Source: Scatomonas sp963930955 (GTDB lineage Bacteria; Bacillota; Clostridia; Lachnospirales; Lachnospiraceae). From it: DNA of 64,000 nucleotides. The DNA is taken from contig OZ006967.1 of assembly GCA_963930955.1 (NCBI GenBank), positions 1,736,001 to 1,800,000 on the forward strand, read 5' to 3'. Of the stretch, positions 26,093 through 34,615 are shown piece after piece. Under the pieces are notes generated by a model that was not told the origin of the DNA, did no database searches, and worked only from the letters and a program-made list of their open reading frames with translations. Positions within the stretch are counted from its first letter, which is position 1. The number at the start of each line of letters is the position of its first letter. The translations under genes were made by a program, and so were the position numbers.

Positions 26093-27508
26093 ATGAATAC
26101 CAATACAGAAAAAGAAAAACAATGGCAGGAACAGGAAGCCCTTTCCCGGTTCCAGCTGATCGCGCCGCTGCTCCGGGAGGATCTTGATCCTGCGAAACGG
26201 CTGCAGCTGAGAAGACAGATTGCCCAGGAGAACAGCCTGTCTGTCCGTTCTCTCTACCGATACGAAAAAGCGTACCGGGAAGGACAGTTTTCCGGCTTGA
26301 AGCCGGCCGCACGGGAAAAGCGGCGTTCCCAGAAGCTCCCGGAAAACTTTGATCATCTGCTTGAGCAGGCGATCCAGCTCCGTAAGGAAGTCCCGGAGCG
26401 GTCTGTCGCACAGATCATCTGCATCCTGGAACTGGAAGGCTATGCTGCACCGGGAGTCCTGAAACGCTCCACTCTTGGACGGCACCTGTACCGGGCTGGT
26501 TACGGAAGGGAACAGATGCAGATGTACCGTGACGCGAGGGAGAGTTCTTCCAAACGCTTCTGCAAGCCGCACCGCATGATGCTGATCCAGGGGGATATCA
26601 AGTACGGGCCGAAGCTTCCCATTGGGAAAAACGGCGCCAGGGTACAAACCTATCTGTCCTCTGCGATGGATGACCATTCCCGGCTCCTGCTGGCTTCCCG
26701 GTTTTATGACAATCAGGAAGAAGCCATCGTAGAAGATACGTTCCATCAGGCGATCCTCCGGTATGGGAAGTTCGATGCCTGCTACTTTGACAATGGCTCC
26801 CAGTATATCGCCAGACAGGTAAAACTATCCCTTTCAAAACTTGGGATCCGGGTCCTGCATGCGAAGCCGCGCAGCGGTAAAAGCAAGGGGAAGATCGAAA
26901 AGTTCCATCAGGTAGTGGATCTGTTTAACCGGGAGGCAAAACTCAAAAACGTCCAAAGTCTGGAAGAACTGAACCGGCTGTGGTCTGTGTTCCTGGATTC
27001 GTATTATCATCAGAAACCCCATGAAGGGATCCGTGAATACTATGAAAGCCTTGGCGCAGCAATCCCGGAAGCCGGGATCACGCCTCTCCAGGAATGGAAC
27101 CGTGACAGCCGGCCCCTGACCTATCTGGATGTTTCTGTTGTATCAGAAGCTTTCCTGCACCACGAGATCCGAAAAGTGGACAAAGGCGCCTGCATCAGCT
27201 TCCGCGGCAGGACGTATGAAACAAAGCCGGCCCTGATCGGATATAAAGTTGAAATTTCCTATGACCCGGCCGCCCCGGAAACCATTACGGTAAGTTATCC
27301 GGGATATGAATCATTCCAGGCACATCCGGTCAGAATCGGGGAATTCTGTGATAAGAACCCGACGCTCCCTGCACCTATGCAGGACCAGATGCCGACCACT
27401 TCCCGTTTCCTGGACGCGTTGGAAAGGAAACATTCAGAATCCGTCCGCCAGATGGCAGATGCGATCTCGTTCGCTTCCTACAGGAAGGAGGCGGATGGCA
27501 ATGTATGA
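26093..27508 (+). CDS. DDE transposase (rve, IS481/TniA-like)
   Basis: 471 aa from ATG 26093 (AAGGAGGTC). N-terminal HTH (SLSVRSLYRYEKAYREG) with a second around residues 95-130. Catalytic core: MLIQGDIKYGPK (Asp), CYFDNGSQYIA (Asp), GKIEKFHQVVD (Glu). The C-terminal Mu-type beta domain has GRTYETKPALIG. Overlaps the ATPase gene by 14 bp. Confidence 0.9.
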   Translation: MNTNTEKEKQWQEQEALSRFQLIAPLLREDLDPAKRLQLRRQIAQENSLSVRSLYRYEKAYREGQFSGLKPAAREKRRSQKLPENFDHLLEQAIQLRKEVPERSVAQIICILELEGYAAPGVLKRSTLGRHLYRAGYGREQMQMYRDARESSSKRFCKPHRMMLIQGDIKYGPKLPIGKNGARVQTYLSSAMDDHSRLLLASRFYDNQEEAIVEDTFHQAILRYGKFDACYFDNGSQYIARQVKLSLSKLGIRVLHAKPRSGKSKGKIEKFHQVVDLFNREAKLKNVQSLEELNRLWSVFLDSYYHQKPHEGIREYYESLGAAIPEAGITPLQEWNRDSRPLTYLDVSVVSEAFLHHEIRKVDKGACISFRGRTYETKPALIGYKVEISYDPAAPETITVSYPGYESFQAHPVRIGEFCDKNPTLPAPMQDQMPTTSRFLDALERKHSESVRQMADAISFASYRKEADGNV

Positions 27509-28310
27509 GGCATTCTTCGGAATGGGGCACACACCGTTTGTCCGCAACATCCCGCCGGAAAAACTCTATGAGTCGGATGCTTTCCGTAAAACTCTCGGGC
27601 GGCTCTGCTACGTGGCTGACCGGCAGATGTTTGCGGTGGTAACAGCAGATCCCGGATGTGGGAAATCCACACTGATCCGGCGGTTTTATTCGGAGCTTCC
27701 GCGCGATGCGTACATCATCCTGTACCTTTCCGATTCCAAGCTGACTCCGCGGTGGTTTTACAAAGGCCTGCTGGATCAGTTGGGATTGGAATCCCGGTTT
27801 TACCGGGGCGACTCGAAACGCCAGCTCCAGCAGCAGATCGAGATCATCCATGGTGTCCAGCATAAAAAGGTGGTCTGCATCCTGGATGAAGCACATCTGC
27901 TGGAAAAGGAGACCCTGGAAGAATTCCGGTTTCTGCTGAATTACCGGTTTGATTCTGTAAGTCCCATGGCCGTTGTGCTGGCAGGACAGACAGAACTGTG
28001 GGACCATAAGCTGAAACTGCAGCGGTACGCTGCGATCCGCCAGCGGATCGACCTGTACTGCACGCTTCCACATCTGGACCGCGCGGAAACAGAAAAATAT
28101 ATCAAAAGCCACATGGATTATGCGGAATGCAATCAGGAGATCTTCACATCAAAAGCCCTTGATGAAATCTATAAATCCTCTTCAGGGATTCCCAGAATGG
28201 TTAACAGGGTATGTGAAAAATCGCTGATGTATGCGTTCCAGAAGCAGAAACGACTCGTCGACGACTATATGGTCCGGTATGTCGTGGAGCATGAAATGCC
28301 TGGGGCATAA
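27495..28310 (+). CDS. ExeA/TniB-like AAA ATPase of the transposon
   Basis: 271 aa from ATG 27495 (AAGGAGG). N-terminal FFGMGHTPF typical of ExeA-type ATPases; Walker A TADPGCGKSTL (~residue 51), Walker B VVCILDEAHLL, then VLAGQTELWD and an arginine-finger region RQRIDLY. Likely the target-selection partner of the DDE transposase. Confidence 0.9.
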   Translation: MAMYEAFFGMGHTPFVRNIPPEKLYESDAFRKTLGRLCYVADRQMFAVVTADPGCGKSTLIRRFYSELPRDAYIILYLSDSKLTPRWFYKGLLDQLGLESRFYRGDSKRQLQQQIEIIHGVQHKKVVCILDEAHLLEKETLEEFRFLLNYRFDSVSPMAVVLAGQTELWDHKLKLQRYAAIRQRIDLYCTLPHLDRAETEKYIKSHMDYAECNQEIFTSKALDEIYKSSSGIPRMVNRVCEKSLMYAFQKQKRLVDDYMVRYVVEHEMPGA

Positions 28311-28327
28311 TCGGCGAGGGAAAATGC

Positions 28328-29417
28328 GACTGTGTGAAATTTTTTCTGTAAATAGGAACCAGATATAGGTCTTCTATGATAAAATCTAAATCATAGGAGG
28401 CCTATTATTATGGCAAGAGAAAAGAAACCGGTACATAAGGTCGTTATGACCGAAGGAAAACGCAACATTATCCAGCAGCTCCTTCAGGAGTATGACATTC
28501 AGTCCGCGGAAGACATTCAGGAAGCACTGAAAGACCTGCTGGGTGGTACGATCAAAGAAATGATGGAAGCCGAGATGGATGAACACCTCGGTTATCAGAA
28601 ATCACAGCGTTCTGACAGCGATGATTATCGCAACGGATATAAGAGTAAAAGGGTCAACAGCAGTTATGGCACAATGGATATCCAGGTCCCTCAGGACCGC
28701 AAATCCTCGTTCGAACCGCAGGTTGTCCGCAAACGTCAAAAAGATATCTCATCCATTGACCAGAAAATCATTTCCATGTATGCCAAGGGAATGACGACCC
28801 GGCAGATTTCAGAAACGCTGGAGGATATCTATGGATTTGAGGCCTCCGAAGGCTTCATTTCTGATGTAACAGACAAAATCCTGCCCCAGATTGAGGACTG
28901 GCAGAAACGCCCGCTGTCGGAACTTTATCCTGTGCTCTATATCGATGCCATTCATTATTCCGTCCGGGATAATGGAGTGATCCGGAAGCTGGCAGCTTAT
29001 GTCATTCTTGGAATCAATATGGATGGTCAAAAAGAAGTTCTGACCATTCAGGTTGGAGAGAATGAGAGCTCAAAATACTGGCTTTCCGTACTGAATGAAT
29101 TGAAAAACCGTGGAGTAAAAGATATCTTGATCATCTGTGCCGATGGCCTGAGCGGAATCAAAGAAGCCATTGCCGCAGCATATCCCCAAACGGAATACCA
29201 GCGCTGCATTGTACATCAGGTAAGAAACACCTTGAAATATGTGGCAGATAAGGACCGTAAGCCATTTGCCAGTGATTTAAAGACGATTTATCAGGCACCA
29301 TCCGAAGAGCAGGCCTTGGAAGCTCTGGAGAGAGTAACTGAGAAATGGTCAATAAAGTACCCGAATTCCATGAAAAGCTGGAAGCAGAACTGGGATGCAA
29401 TCAGCCCAATCTTCAAG
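28328..29417 (+). mobile_element. IS256, 5' fragment
   Basis: Left end GACTGTGTGAAA through transposase codon 336 (gene 28410-29417, ATG at 28410). Cut at the 7-bp repeat CTTCAAG (29411-29417) by IS21a. The apparent longer frame to 29561 reads into IS21a and is not native. Confidence 0.92.
28410..29417 (+). pseudogene. IS256 transposase, 5' part
   Basis: 336 codons nearly identical to the intact transposase at 9903, carrying the two Asp of the DDE triad; the Glu region is in the fragment at 17860-18100. Confidence 0.93.
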
Positions 29418-29561
29418 TGTTTTTTGCAAGCACTTTTTCCTCAAAAATGCAGATTGAATTCCTCAAAGTTGCATGGGGAATTTCCCCAGTATTGCATTTC
29501 CTCCGCCGGCACTCTTTCAGGTGCCGGAGAGGAGCCGTTGCAGGCATACAAAGTTTATTAG

Positions 29562-29918
29562 TTACAGATATGTGATGCTGGTTTCATCGGTGCCGTTGAC
29601 AAGCCTCCTCATACGGGCCAGTTTCTCTTCCTCCTGTTGAGGATCGATACCGTTGCATACCATGCTGACATATAGATCATAAGCCGGATCTCCTTCAAAA
29701 TCGCGGGAAATGTTGTTTAAAATGTCTGACCGCAGCCCATCTGCCCATTCGGGCGGAAGATATTTGATGAGGACCTGGCGCCACCGGACGAGTTCTTCTT
29801 CCAGACCGATGATGGTATGTACCATCTCGTCAGTGAGACGCATGAAATCATGCATGGTCTTGCAGCTATAGAAGCAGTCTTCCGGATCATGTTCCTTGAA
29901 AATTTCATGATCAGGCAT
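29562..29918 (-). CDS. Small accessory protein at the end of IS21a
   Basis: 118 aa from ATG 29918 with GGGAGG upstream, overlapping the istB stop by eight bases. Acidic and helical: CFYSCKTMHDFMRLTDEM and EEELVRWRQVLIKYLPPEW. IS21 elements usually have only istA and istB; this third gene is translated in the same operon and its role is unknown. Confidence 0.65.
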   Translation of the reverse strand: MPDHEIFKEHDPEDCFYSCKTMHDFMRLTDEMVHTIIGLEEELVRWRQVLIKYLPPEWADGLRSDILNNISRDFEGDPAYDLYVSMVCNGIDPQQEEEKLARMRRLVNGTDETSITYL

Positions 29919-30681
29919 TCCGGGCACCTCCCTTCTGTTGGGAAGCGAACATGTAGTTGATACTGGATTCCCGAAGCCGGTTGTTTTCACCGGGGAAGAG
30001 TATCAGATGACAGTGGTGCATCAGCCGCCCTACAAGTGCGGCGGTCATCTGCTCATCATACAGGACATTTACCCATCTGGAAAACTCCAGATTGGTATTA
30101 AGGATAATGACTTTCTTTTCATGGCTCTCGGAAAGATAGTCAAACAACAGCTGGGCACCGGTCCGGTTGTACGGGACATACCCGAATTCATCCAGAATGA
30201 GGATATCTGCCTTATCCAGCTTCTTGTGAAGCTGCGCGAGGCTGCCTCTCTCCTGAGCCTCTGAAAGTTGGTTGATGAGCGAGGCTGTCCGGAAGAACTT
30301 TACAGGGATCCCCATCCTGCATGCTTCCATCCCGATGCAGATGGACAGCATAGTCTTTCCGGTGCCTGTGCTGCCGTACATCACCAGGTTATTCCCTGCA
30401 CGGAAAAATTCCAGCGCTTTCAGGCTTTCCGGTGTGACACCCGATGGGAACTGCACTTCATCAGGATGGAATGCGGCAAAGTTATGCTGGACCGGGAAAC
30501 CCGCGGAATTGATCAGTTTTCCGATACGTGCCGCTTTCCGGCATTTGATTTCCTCGCTTAACAGGTTGTACAGGTATTCCTGATGGGTTTCACCCTGTAT
30601 GGCAAACGCATTGTCAGCCAGGTTGGCCGACAGGCGCAGCTGCCTGCAGCAGGAAGCAATGGCATCTCTGTAATCATCCAT
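29911..30681 (-). CDS. istB: IS21a helper ATPase IstB
   Basis: 256 aa from ATG 30681 (GGGAGG). Walker A YGSTGTGKTML (~residue 105), Walker B ILILDEFGYVPY, then ILNTNLEFSRWVNVL. Overlaps the end of istA by eight bases. Intact. Confidence 0.92.
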   Translation of the reverse strand: MDDYRDAIASCCRQLRLSANLADNAFAIQGETHQEYLYNLLSEEIKCRKAARIGKLINSAGFPVQHNFAAFHPDEVQFPSGVTPESLKALEFFRAGNNLVMYGSTGTGKTMLSICIGMEACRMGIPVKFFRTASLINQLSEAQERGSLAQLHKKLDKADILILDEFGYVPYNRTGAQLLFDYLSESHEKKVIILNTNLEFSRWVNVLYDEQMTAALVGRLMHHCHLILFPGENNRLRESSINYMFASQQKGGARNA

Positions 30682-32028
30682 TCGCGGCACCTCCCTTCTG
30701 CAGGAGCAGGTCATAGGAAGCCAGATCCACCGGCATCTGTTTCAATGTGGGGACACCGCTCTGTACTGGCATCGGTGGGAGTTCCGGCACATCCGCATAC
30801 AGCCTCCGGTACAGGTTCTTCAGGCTGTCCGGATCCCTTACCTGGTAGAGAAGGGCCTGGTTGACTGTCTGAAGGGCGCTGTCAAATCCAGTCCGCCCGG
30901 TCAGCTCTGCAAGGACTTTCAGGATAGCTCCCCGGTCCGTGCTGCCGCAGCTCTTCACGTACCGCTGCATGTTCTCCGGCATCATATCGTAGATGCCGCT
31001 GTTGAACAGGGAACGGGGCTTCCTGGAGATAGCCGTCAGATATGGCAGCCATTCCATACTTGACTGTTTCTGGTCTCCATAGAGCCGCCTGTGTGTCACA
31101 ATGGAGCGGTGCTGCATGTCCATGACCTGTACCTGCCGCGAGGTGATCTTAAGCCACACGTTCGTACAGACGTGATCTGGAGAGACGGAATACTCATGCT
31201 TTCCTTTCTCCAGCGTGAACCTGCCCCATTTATCCGTGAGCACCGTCTCATACCTGGCCGGATCAAACGCAACATCCGGCAATGGGAGAAGTGCCTTCTT
31301 ATCCTCGCCAAAGCGTTCCAGTATCGTCTGGTCGTAATGGTAATGCTCCCGGTCCATGTCACTGTCAGCCTCTGCAAGAAGACGGTGGTTGTATTCGGAT
31401 AGTTCCATGAACCTTGGCGGCGGCACAAGAAAGTTCCTTCGGCTGTACCCTACCTTGTTTTCCACATTTCCCTTTTCCCATCCGGATTCGGGATTCATGA
31501 ACTTATAGCGGAATCCATAATGCTCGCTGAACCGGAGGAACTTATCCGTCAGCTGGCGGCCCCCGTCTTTCAGAATCTTCGTGACAAGGGTTGATGTGTT
31601 ATCAAGCCAGATTTCCGTGGGAACACCTCCGAGGTGCGCAAACATGTCGATCATGCCCTCCATGAAGCACTCGGCATTTTCACCGTACATCAGCTGGAGA
31701 TACCCGGCATTGCTGAACGGAAAAGAAAGTACCAGATACTTTCCCTCATGGGATAAACTGTTTTCAAAGAACTGTGCGGTGCCGAAGTCAGCCTGAGCCT
31801 CGCCGGGGTAGTGGATGAGCGGCAGATAAGACTTTTTGCTGTCAAGATTCATCTGTGCTTTCCTGTAAGCTACATACTGCGCAACCAGCCGGTAAGAACA
31901 GTCGAATCCTTCGCTTTCCGCCAGAAGCCTCTTAAAAACCCTTTTTGCGGTATGGCGCTGCTTCCTGGGAGCCTTCCGGTCATCCAGGAGCCACTGATCA
32001 ATCAATGGCTTATATGCATCCAACTTCG
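30674..32028 (-). pseudogene. istA: istA of IS21a, 3' part
   Basis: Begins with two bases of a Pro codon then KLDAYKPLIDQW; DDE core with AQADFGTAQFF (Asp), EIWLDNTSTLV (Asp) and GNVENKVGYSRRN (Glu). Continues the 58 codons at 18312-18486 once the inversion is reversed. Confidence 0.9.
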
Positions 32029-32290
32029 ATATGTAGAAATTGGGGATGATGGGTCATATATGTTTATTGACTCAAATCCATTTGATTTGAGTTCTGTCGG
32101 ATTTTCGGTTATAGCTGAAACTGGAATTGAAGACATTCATTCATTGATGGGAGTACCGGATAGTGTCTTAGTAGAAATGGAGCAGACAAACGCATTGTCA
32201 GGAAGACAAACGTATGAAGGAAGCTGGTTCACAATAAGTTGGACGTATCATCCGGATAAGGGGTTAGAAATTTTATATGAGAAAAAATAA
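32029..32290 (+). pseudogene. 3' part of the 101-aa orphan gene cut by the inversion
   Basis: Codons YVEIGDDGSYMFIDSNPFDL through YHPDKGLEILYEKK and stop. The frame to the left of 32029 is IS21a sequence read backwards and not native. The rebuilt protein is small, acidic and beta-rich by composition; I do not recognise it. A terminator follows at 32312. Confidence 0.75.
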
Positions 32291-32311
32291 ATCAATACGC
32301 CTTCAGAAAGC

Positions 32312-32336
32312 AAAAACGCCTTCTGTGGGCGTTTTT
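32312..32336 (+). terminator. Intrinsic terminator (bidirectional)
   Basis: AAAAACGCC/GGCGTTTTT with a 7-base loop, between the orphan gene and the convergent regulator gene. Confidence 0.75.
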
Positions 32337-32346
32337 CTCTGCTCTT

Positions 32347-32589
32347 CTATTCATCTTCAAAGATTGTTTCATTCATTTCCGGAAAGTCAAGAAGCTGTGA
32401 GACCGTTATGTTCAAACCTACAGCGATTTTATGCAATGTTTTCAGCGTCACATTCTTAGATTTCCCGGTGACTAAATCATGGATAGTAGTATGTGAGATT
32501 CCGGAAAGTGTCGATAACTGATGGACGGTAATATTACGCTCTTTGCAGATTTGAAGAAGCCTATGTGAAATTGCGTCTGCGTAAGTCAT
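32347..32589 (-). CDS. XRE-family transcriptional regulator
   Basis: 80 aa, a single Cro/CI helix-turn-helix domain: LLQICKERNITVHQLSTLSG and SHTTIHDLVTGKSKNVTLKT. Divergent from the gene at 32703, with a perfect palindrome between them that overlaps the promoter; likely a repressor of the element's outward genes. Confidence 0.85.
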   Translation of the reverse strand: MTYADAISHRLLQICKERNITVHQLSTLSGISHTTIHDLVTGKSKNVTLKTLHKIAVGLNITVSQLLDFPEMNETIFEDE

Positions 32590-32626
32590 TCCGACACCCT
32601 CTTTCTCAATAAAATCAACGGTTCTA

Positions 32627-32675
32627 TTGAGATTATATGTTGAAGTGTGATAAAATATTGTCGGTACACCGACAA
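32627..32675 (+). promoter_or_regulatory. Promoter with overlapping operator palindrome
   Basis: TTGAGA (32627-32632), 18-base spacer, TAAAAT (32651-32656), then the palindrome TTGTCGGT-AC-ACCGACAA (32658-32675) at the expected start of transcription. Suited to repression of the 32703 gene by the XRE protein (inference). Confidence 0.6.
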
Positions 32676-32702
32676 CTGTATTAAGAAAAGAGGGGGGATT
32701 TT

Positions 32703-32921
32703 ATGGAGCAATGGGAATTTAACCGGCTCGTCATACATGGGACAGAAAAAGAACTGAACAAGGCAATGCAGGAACATCCGGATTTAATGATGGCGTATGC
32801 AGAGCGGGAAGAAGCGGAATTGAGAGAGTCGCCGGTTGTGATGGATGAGATGGATTATCAGCGGTTGGTTGACCGTGGACTGGAAGAAGTCGAAGAATAC
32901 AATTACATCGATGATTTGTGA
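32703..32921 (+). CDS. Small acidic protein of unknown function
   Basis: 72 aa from ATG 32703 after AGAGGGGGGATTTT. Very acidic (AYAEREEAELRE, GLEEVEEYNYIDDL). Lies between the regulator and the integrase gene; possibly an excision or anti-repressor factor by position only. Not recognised. Confidence 0.6.
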   Translation: MEQWEFNRLVIHGTEKELNKAMQEHPDLMMAYAEREEAELRESPVVMDEMDYQRLVDRGLEEVEEYNYIDDL

Positions 32922-33155
32922 TACATGGAGCCGTTGGACGTGCAGAAATGCCGCTTGACGGCTTTTTGTGTGTTATGACGATAATTTTTATCGTTGAAGG
33001 CTCAAAATGGATTAAAACGCAAAATACAGCGTTATAGAGGGTGTATCTGAAAAGACGGGAAGATTTCTAGTCGGAATTTCGCCGCTCAATAATGTTGAAT
33101 ATTCAACACTAATGTGTTATGATTTTCTTACCGCACTCTGGGAAAGGATAATAAG

Positions 33156-34511
33156 ATGGCTGATGAGGTAAGGAAAGACCCGAAGGGGCGCAAATTGAAG
33201 ACTGGCGAGACTTATGACGAGAAGACGGGAAGATACCGGTTCTCCGGTATGGACGCTTCTGGAAAGCGTGTTCAACTATATTCTTGGACACTGACCCGAA
33301 ATGACGCTGTTCCAGCCGGGAAAAAGCAGAAAGGCGGTGACAGCCTGCGGGAAAAGGAAGACCGTTTTATCGCTGATAAGCTGAACGCTATAGACACGCA
33401 GGGCGGGAATATGAGCGTTCTGGATTTAATGCGCCGGTATGTGAAAATCAAATCGCCGGAAGTCCGGGAAACGACAAGGAATGGCTATCGGACATGCCTA
33501 AAACTGGCTGAGGAAGACCGCTTCTGTAAGAAGAAAATCCGGACGATTACAGAGGACGAAGCGATTCTCTGGTTTGACGAACTACATGCGAAGAAGAACA
33601 AAGGCTATAGTTCTCTGCATACGCTGAAAGGGGTGCTGCGTCAGGCTTTCATCATGGCGAAGAAAAACCGTTGGGTGGTGGATAATCCCTTTAATTTCTC
33701 TTTGAATAAAAAGCGGTACGGCGGCGTACAGCAAAGAGACGCTGTTTCAAGAGCCGATATGCGGAAGTTCTTGGATTTCGTAAGAACCGACAGGCACTTC
33801 CAGAAGTATTTCAACGGGATTTTCATTTTGTTCAATACGGGGCTTAGAATTTCTGAGTTCTGCGGTCTGATTCCAGAGGATATTGACTTTACGGAACATG
33901 TGATACATGTGAGAAGACAGCTTATCCGTATCCATGCCGGAAATAAAATGCTATACTACATAGAGGAACCGAAGACAGAGAACGGTGTCCGTGATGTTCC
34001 TATGTTTGGTGATGTAGAAAAAGCGTTCCGGCAGGTGATACAGAACCGCCCGAAGCTGGAGAAAGAGGAAGTGGTCTGGAACGCAGACCATACAGAATCA
34101 GCACAGGGCTTTCTATGGCTGGATAAGGATAACCGGATAGAGGTCGCACAGCACTGGCAGAATCATTTGAGGTGGGCGGTTGGCAAGTATAACCGGACAT
34201 TCAAAGAGGAGATTCCGAACATTACGCCCCATATATGTAGGCATACGTTTTGTTCCAACTGCGCCAGCGCCGGAATGAGTCCGAAGACATTACAGATGAT
34301 TATGGGACACAGCAGTATTCAGTTTACACTTGATGTGTATACCCATCTGGAAGCCGGGGATATAAAGAAAGAGTTCTTTTCGATGGTACAGAATAAGAAC
34401 TATGATTTTTATTCATTGAATCGTGTCCCGGAGATAGTTGCTCCTGCTGATGATACAGAGTATGAAGAGCCGGAAGCGGATATGGACGAGAAAGCGGACG
34501 ATGATGATTGA
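33156..34511 (+). CDS. Tyrosine recombinase (Tn916-type integrase)
   Basis: 451 aa from ATG 33156. N-terminal arm-binding domain (~residues 10-60, RKLKTGETYDEKTGRYRF), SAM-like core-binding domain, then the catalytic domain with FNTGLRISEFCGL (Arg), HICRHTFCSNCA (HxxR), MGHSSIQF (His) and DVYTHLEAG (Tyr nucleophile). An acidic tail ends DEKADDDD. Located 105 bp upstream of ptp, the presumed target gene. A start further upstream is not supported. Appears intact. Confidence 0.92.
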   Translation: MADEVRKDPKGRKLKTGETYDEKTGRYRFSGMDASGKRVQLYSWTLTRNDAVPAGKKQKGGDSLREKEDRFIADKLNAIDTQGGNMSVLDLMRRYVKIKSPEVRETTRNGYRTCLKLAEEDRFCKKKIRTITEDEAILWFDELHAKKNKGYSSLHTLKGVLRQAFIMAKKNRWVVDNPFNFSLNKKRYGGVQQRDAVSRADMRKFLDFVRTDRHFQKYFNGIFILFNTGLRISEFCGLIPEDIDFTEHVIHVRRQLIRIHAGNKMLYYIEEPKTENGVRDVPMFGDVEKAFRQVIQNRPKLEKEEVVWNADHTESAQGFLWLDKDNRIEVAQHWQNHLRWAVGKYNRTFKEEIPNITPHICRHTFCSNCASAGMSPKTLQMIMGHSSIQFTLDVYTHLEAGDIKKEFFSMVQNKNYDFYSLNRVPEIVAPADDTEYEEPEADMDEKADDDD

Positions 34512-34538
34512 AAGGGCGTGTGTTATGACAGTCTTAAA

Positions 34539-34566
34539 TAACACAGTTTATAACACAAAAAGTGTT
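34539..34566. repeat. Element-end repeat near the right attachment site
   Basis: TAACACAGTTTATAACACA followed by AAAAGTG resembles the reverse strand of 23010-23036 (TAACACAATTTATAACACA, GAAAAGT). Before the inversion the two were direct repeats at the two ends of the outer element. Confidence 0.6.
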
Positions 34567-34615
34567 CAGGTTATCTTCCAATACAGGAGTGGAAATAAAG
34601 ATTTTGGAGGTTGTT

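Larger units (their letters stand above)
25326..28327 (+). mobile_element. Three-gene DDE/AAA transposon (TniA/TniB-like), main part
   Basis: Left end TGTTGTTGATTTC next to the CTGTCAG target repeat in ssb. Encodes a DUF6431-like protein, a DDE transposase and an AAA ATPase. The right end was cut off at 28327 by IS256; its terminal 117 bp is at 17458-17574. The left 190 bp is non-coding and has a GTCTCAGAG/CTCTGAGAC inverted repeat. Total length about 3.1 kb. Confidence 0.85.
22204..32028. other. 9.8-kb inverted segment
   Basis: Reversing this interval rebuilds istA across 18486/32028 and a 101-codon gene across 22204/32029, both exactly. It also brings the two halves of ssb, of IS256 and of IS21a into collinear order. 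An IS3 copy lies at the left junction; the right junction is clean. Confidence 0.88.
29418..32028 (-). mobile_element. IS21-family element (IS21a), main part
   Basis: Right end TGTTTTTTGC at 29418. Genes on the minus strand: istA (3' part), istB and a small third gene. Together with 18101-18486 it makes an element of about 3.0 kb, inserted in IS256 with a 7-bp target repeat. Confidence 0.9.

Noticed and set aside
28410..29561. A 383-codon transposase frame
   Set aside because: The last ~48 codons are IS21a end sequence; the native IS256 frame stops at the insertion point 29417.
31811..32290. A 159-codon plus-strand gene
   Set aside because: The first half is IS21a istA read backwards; only codons from 32029 belong to a native gene whose 5' end is at 22247.
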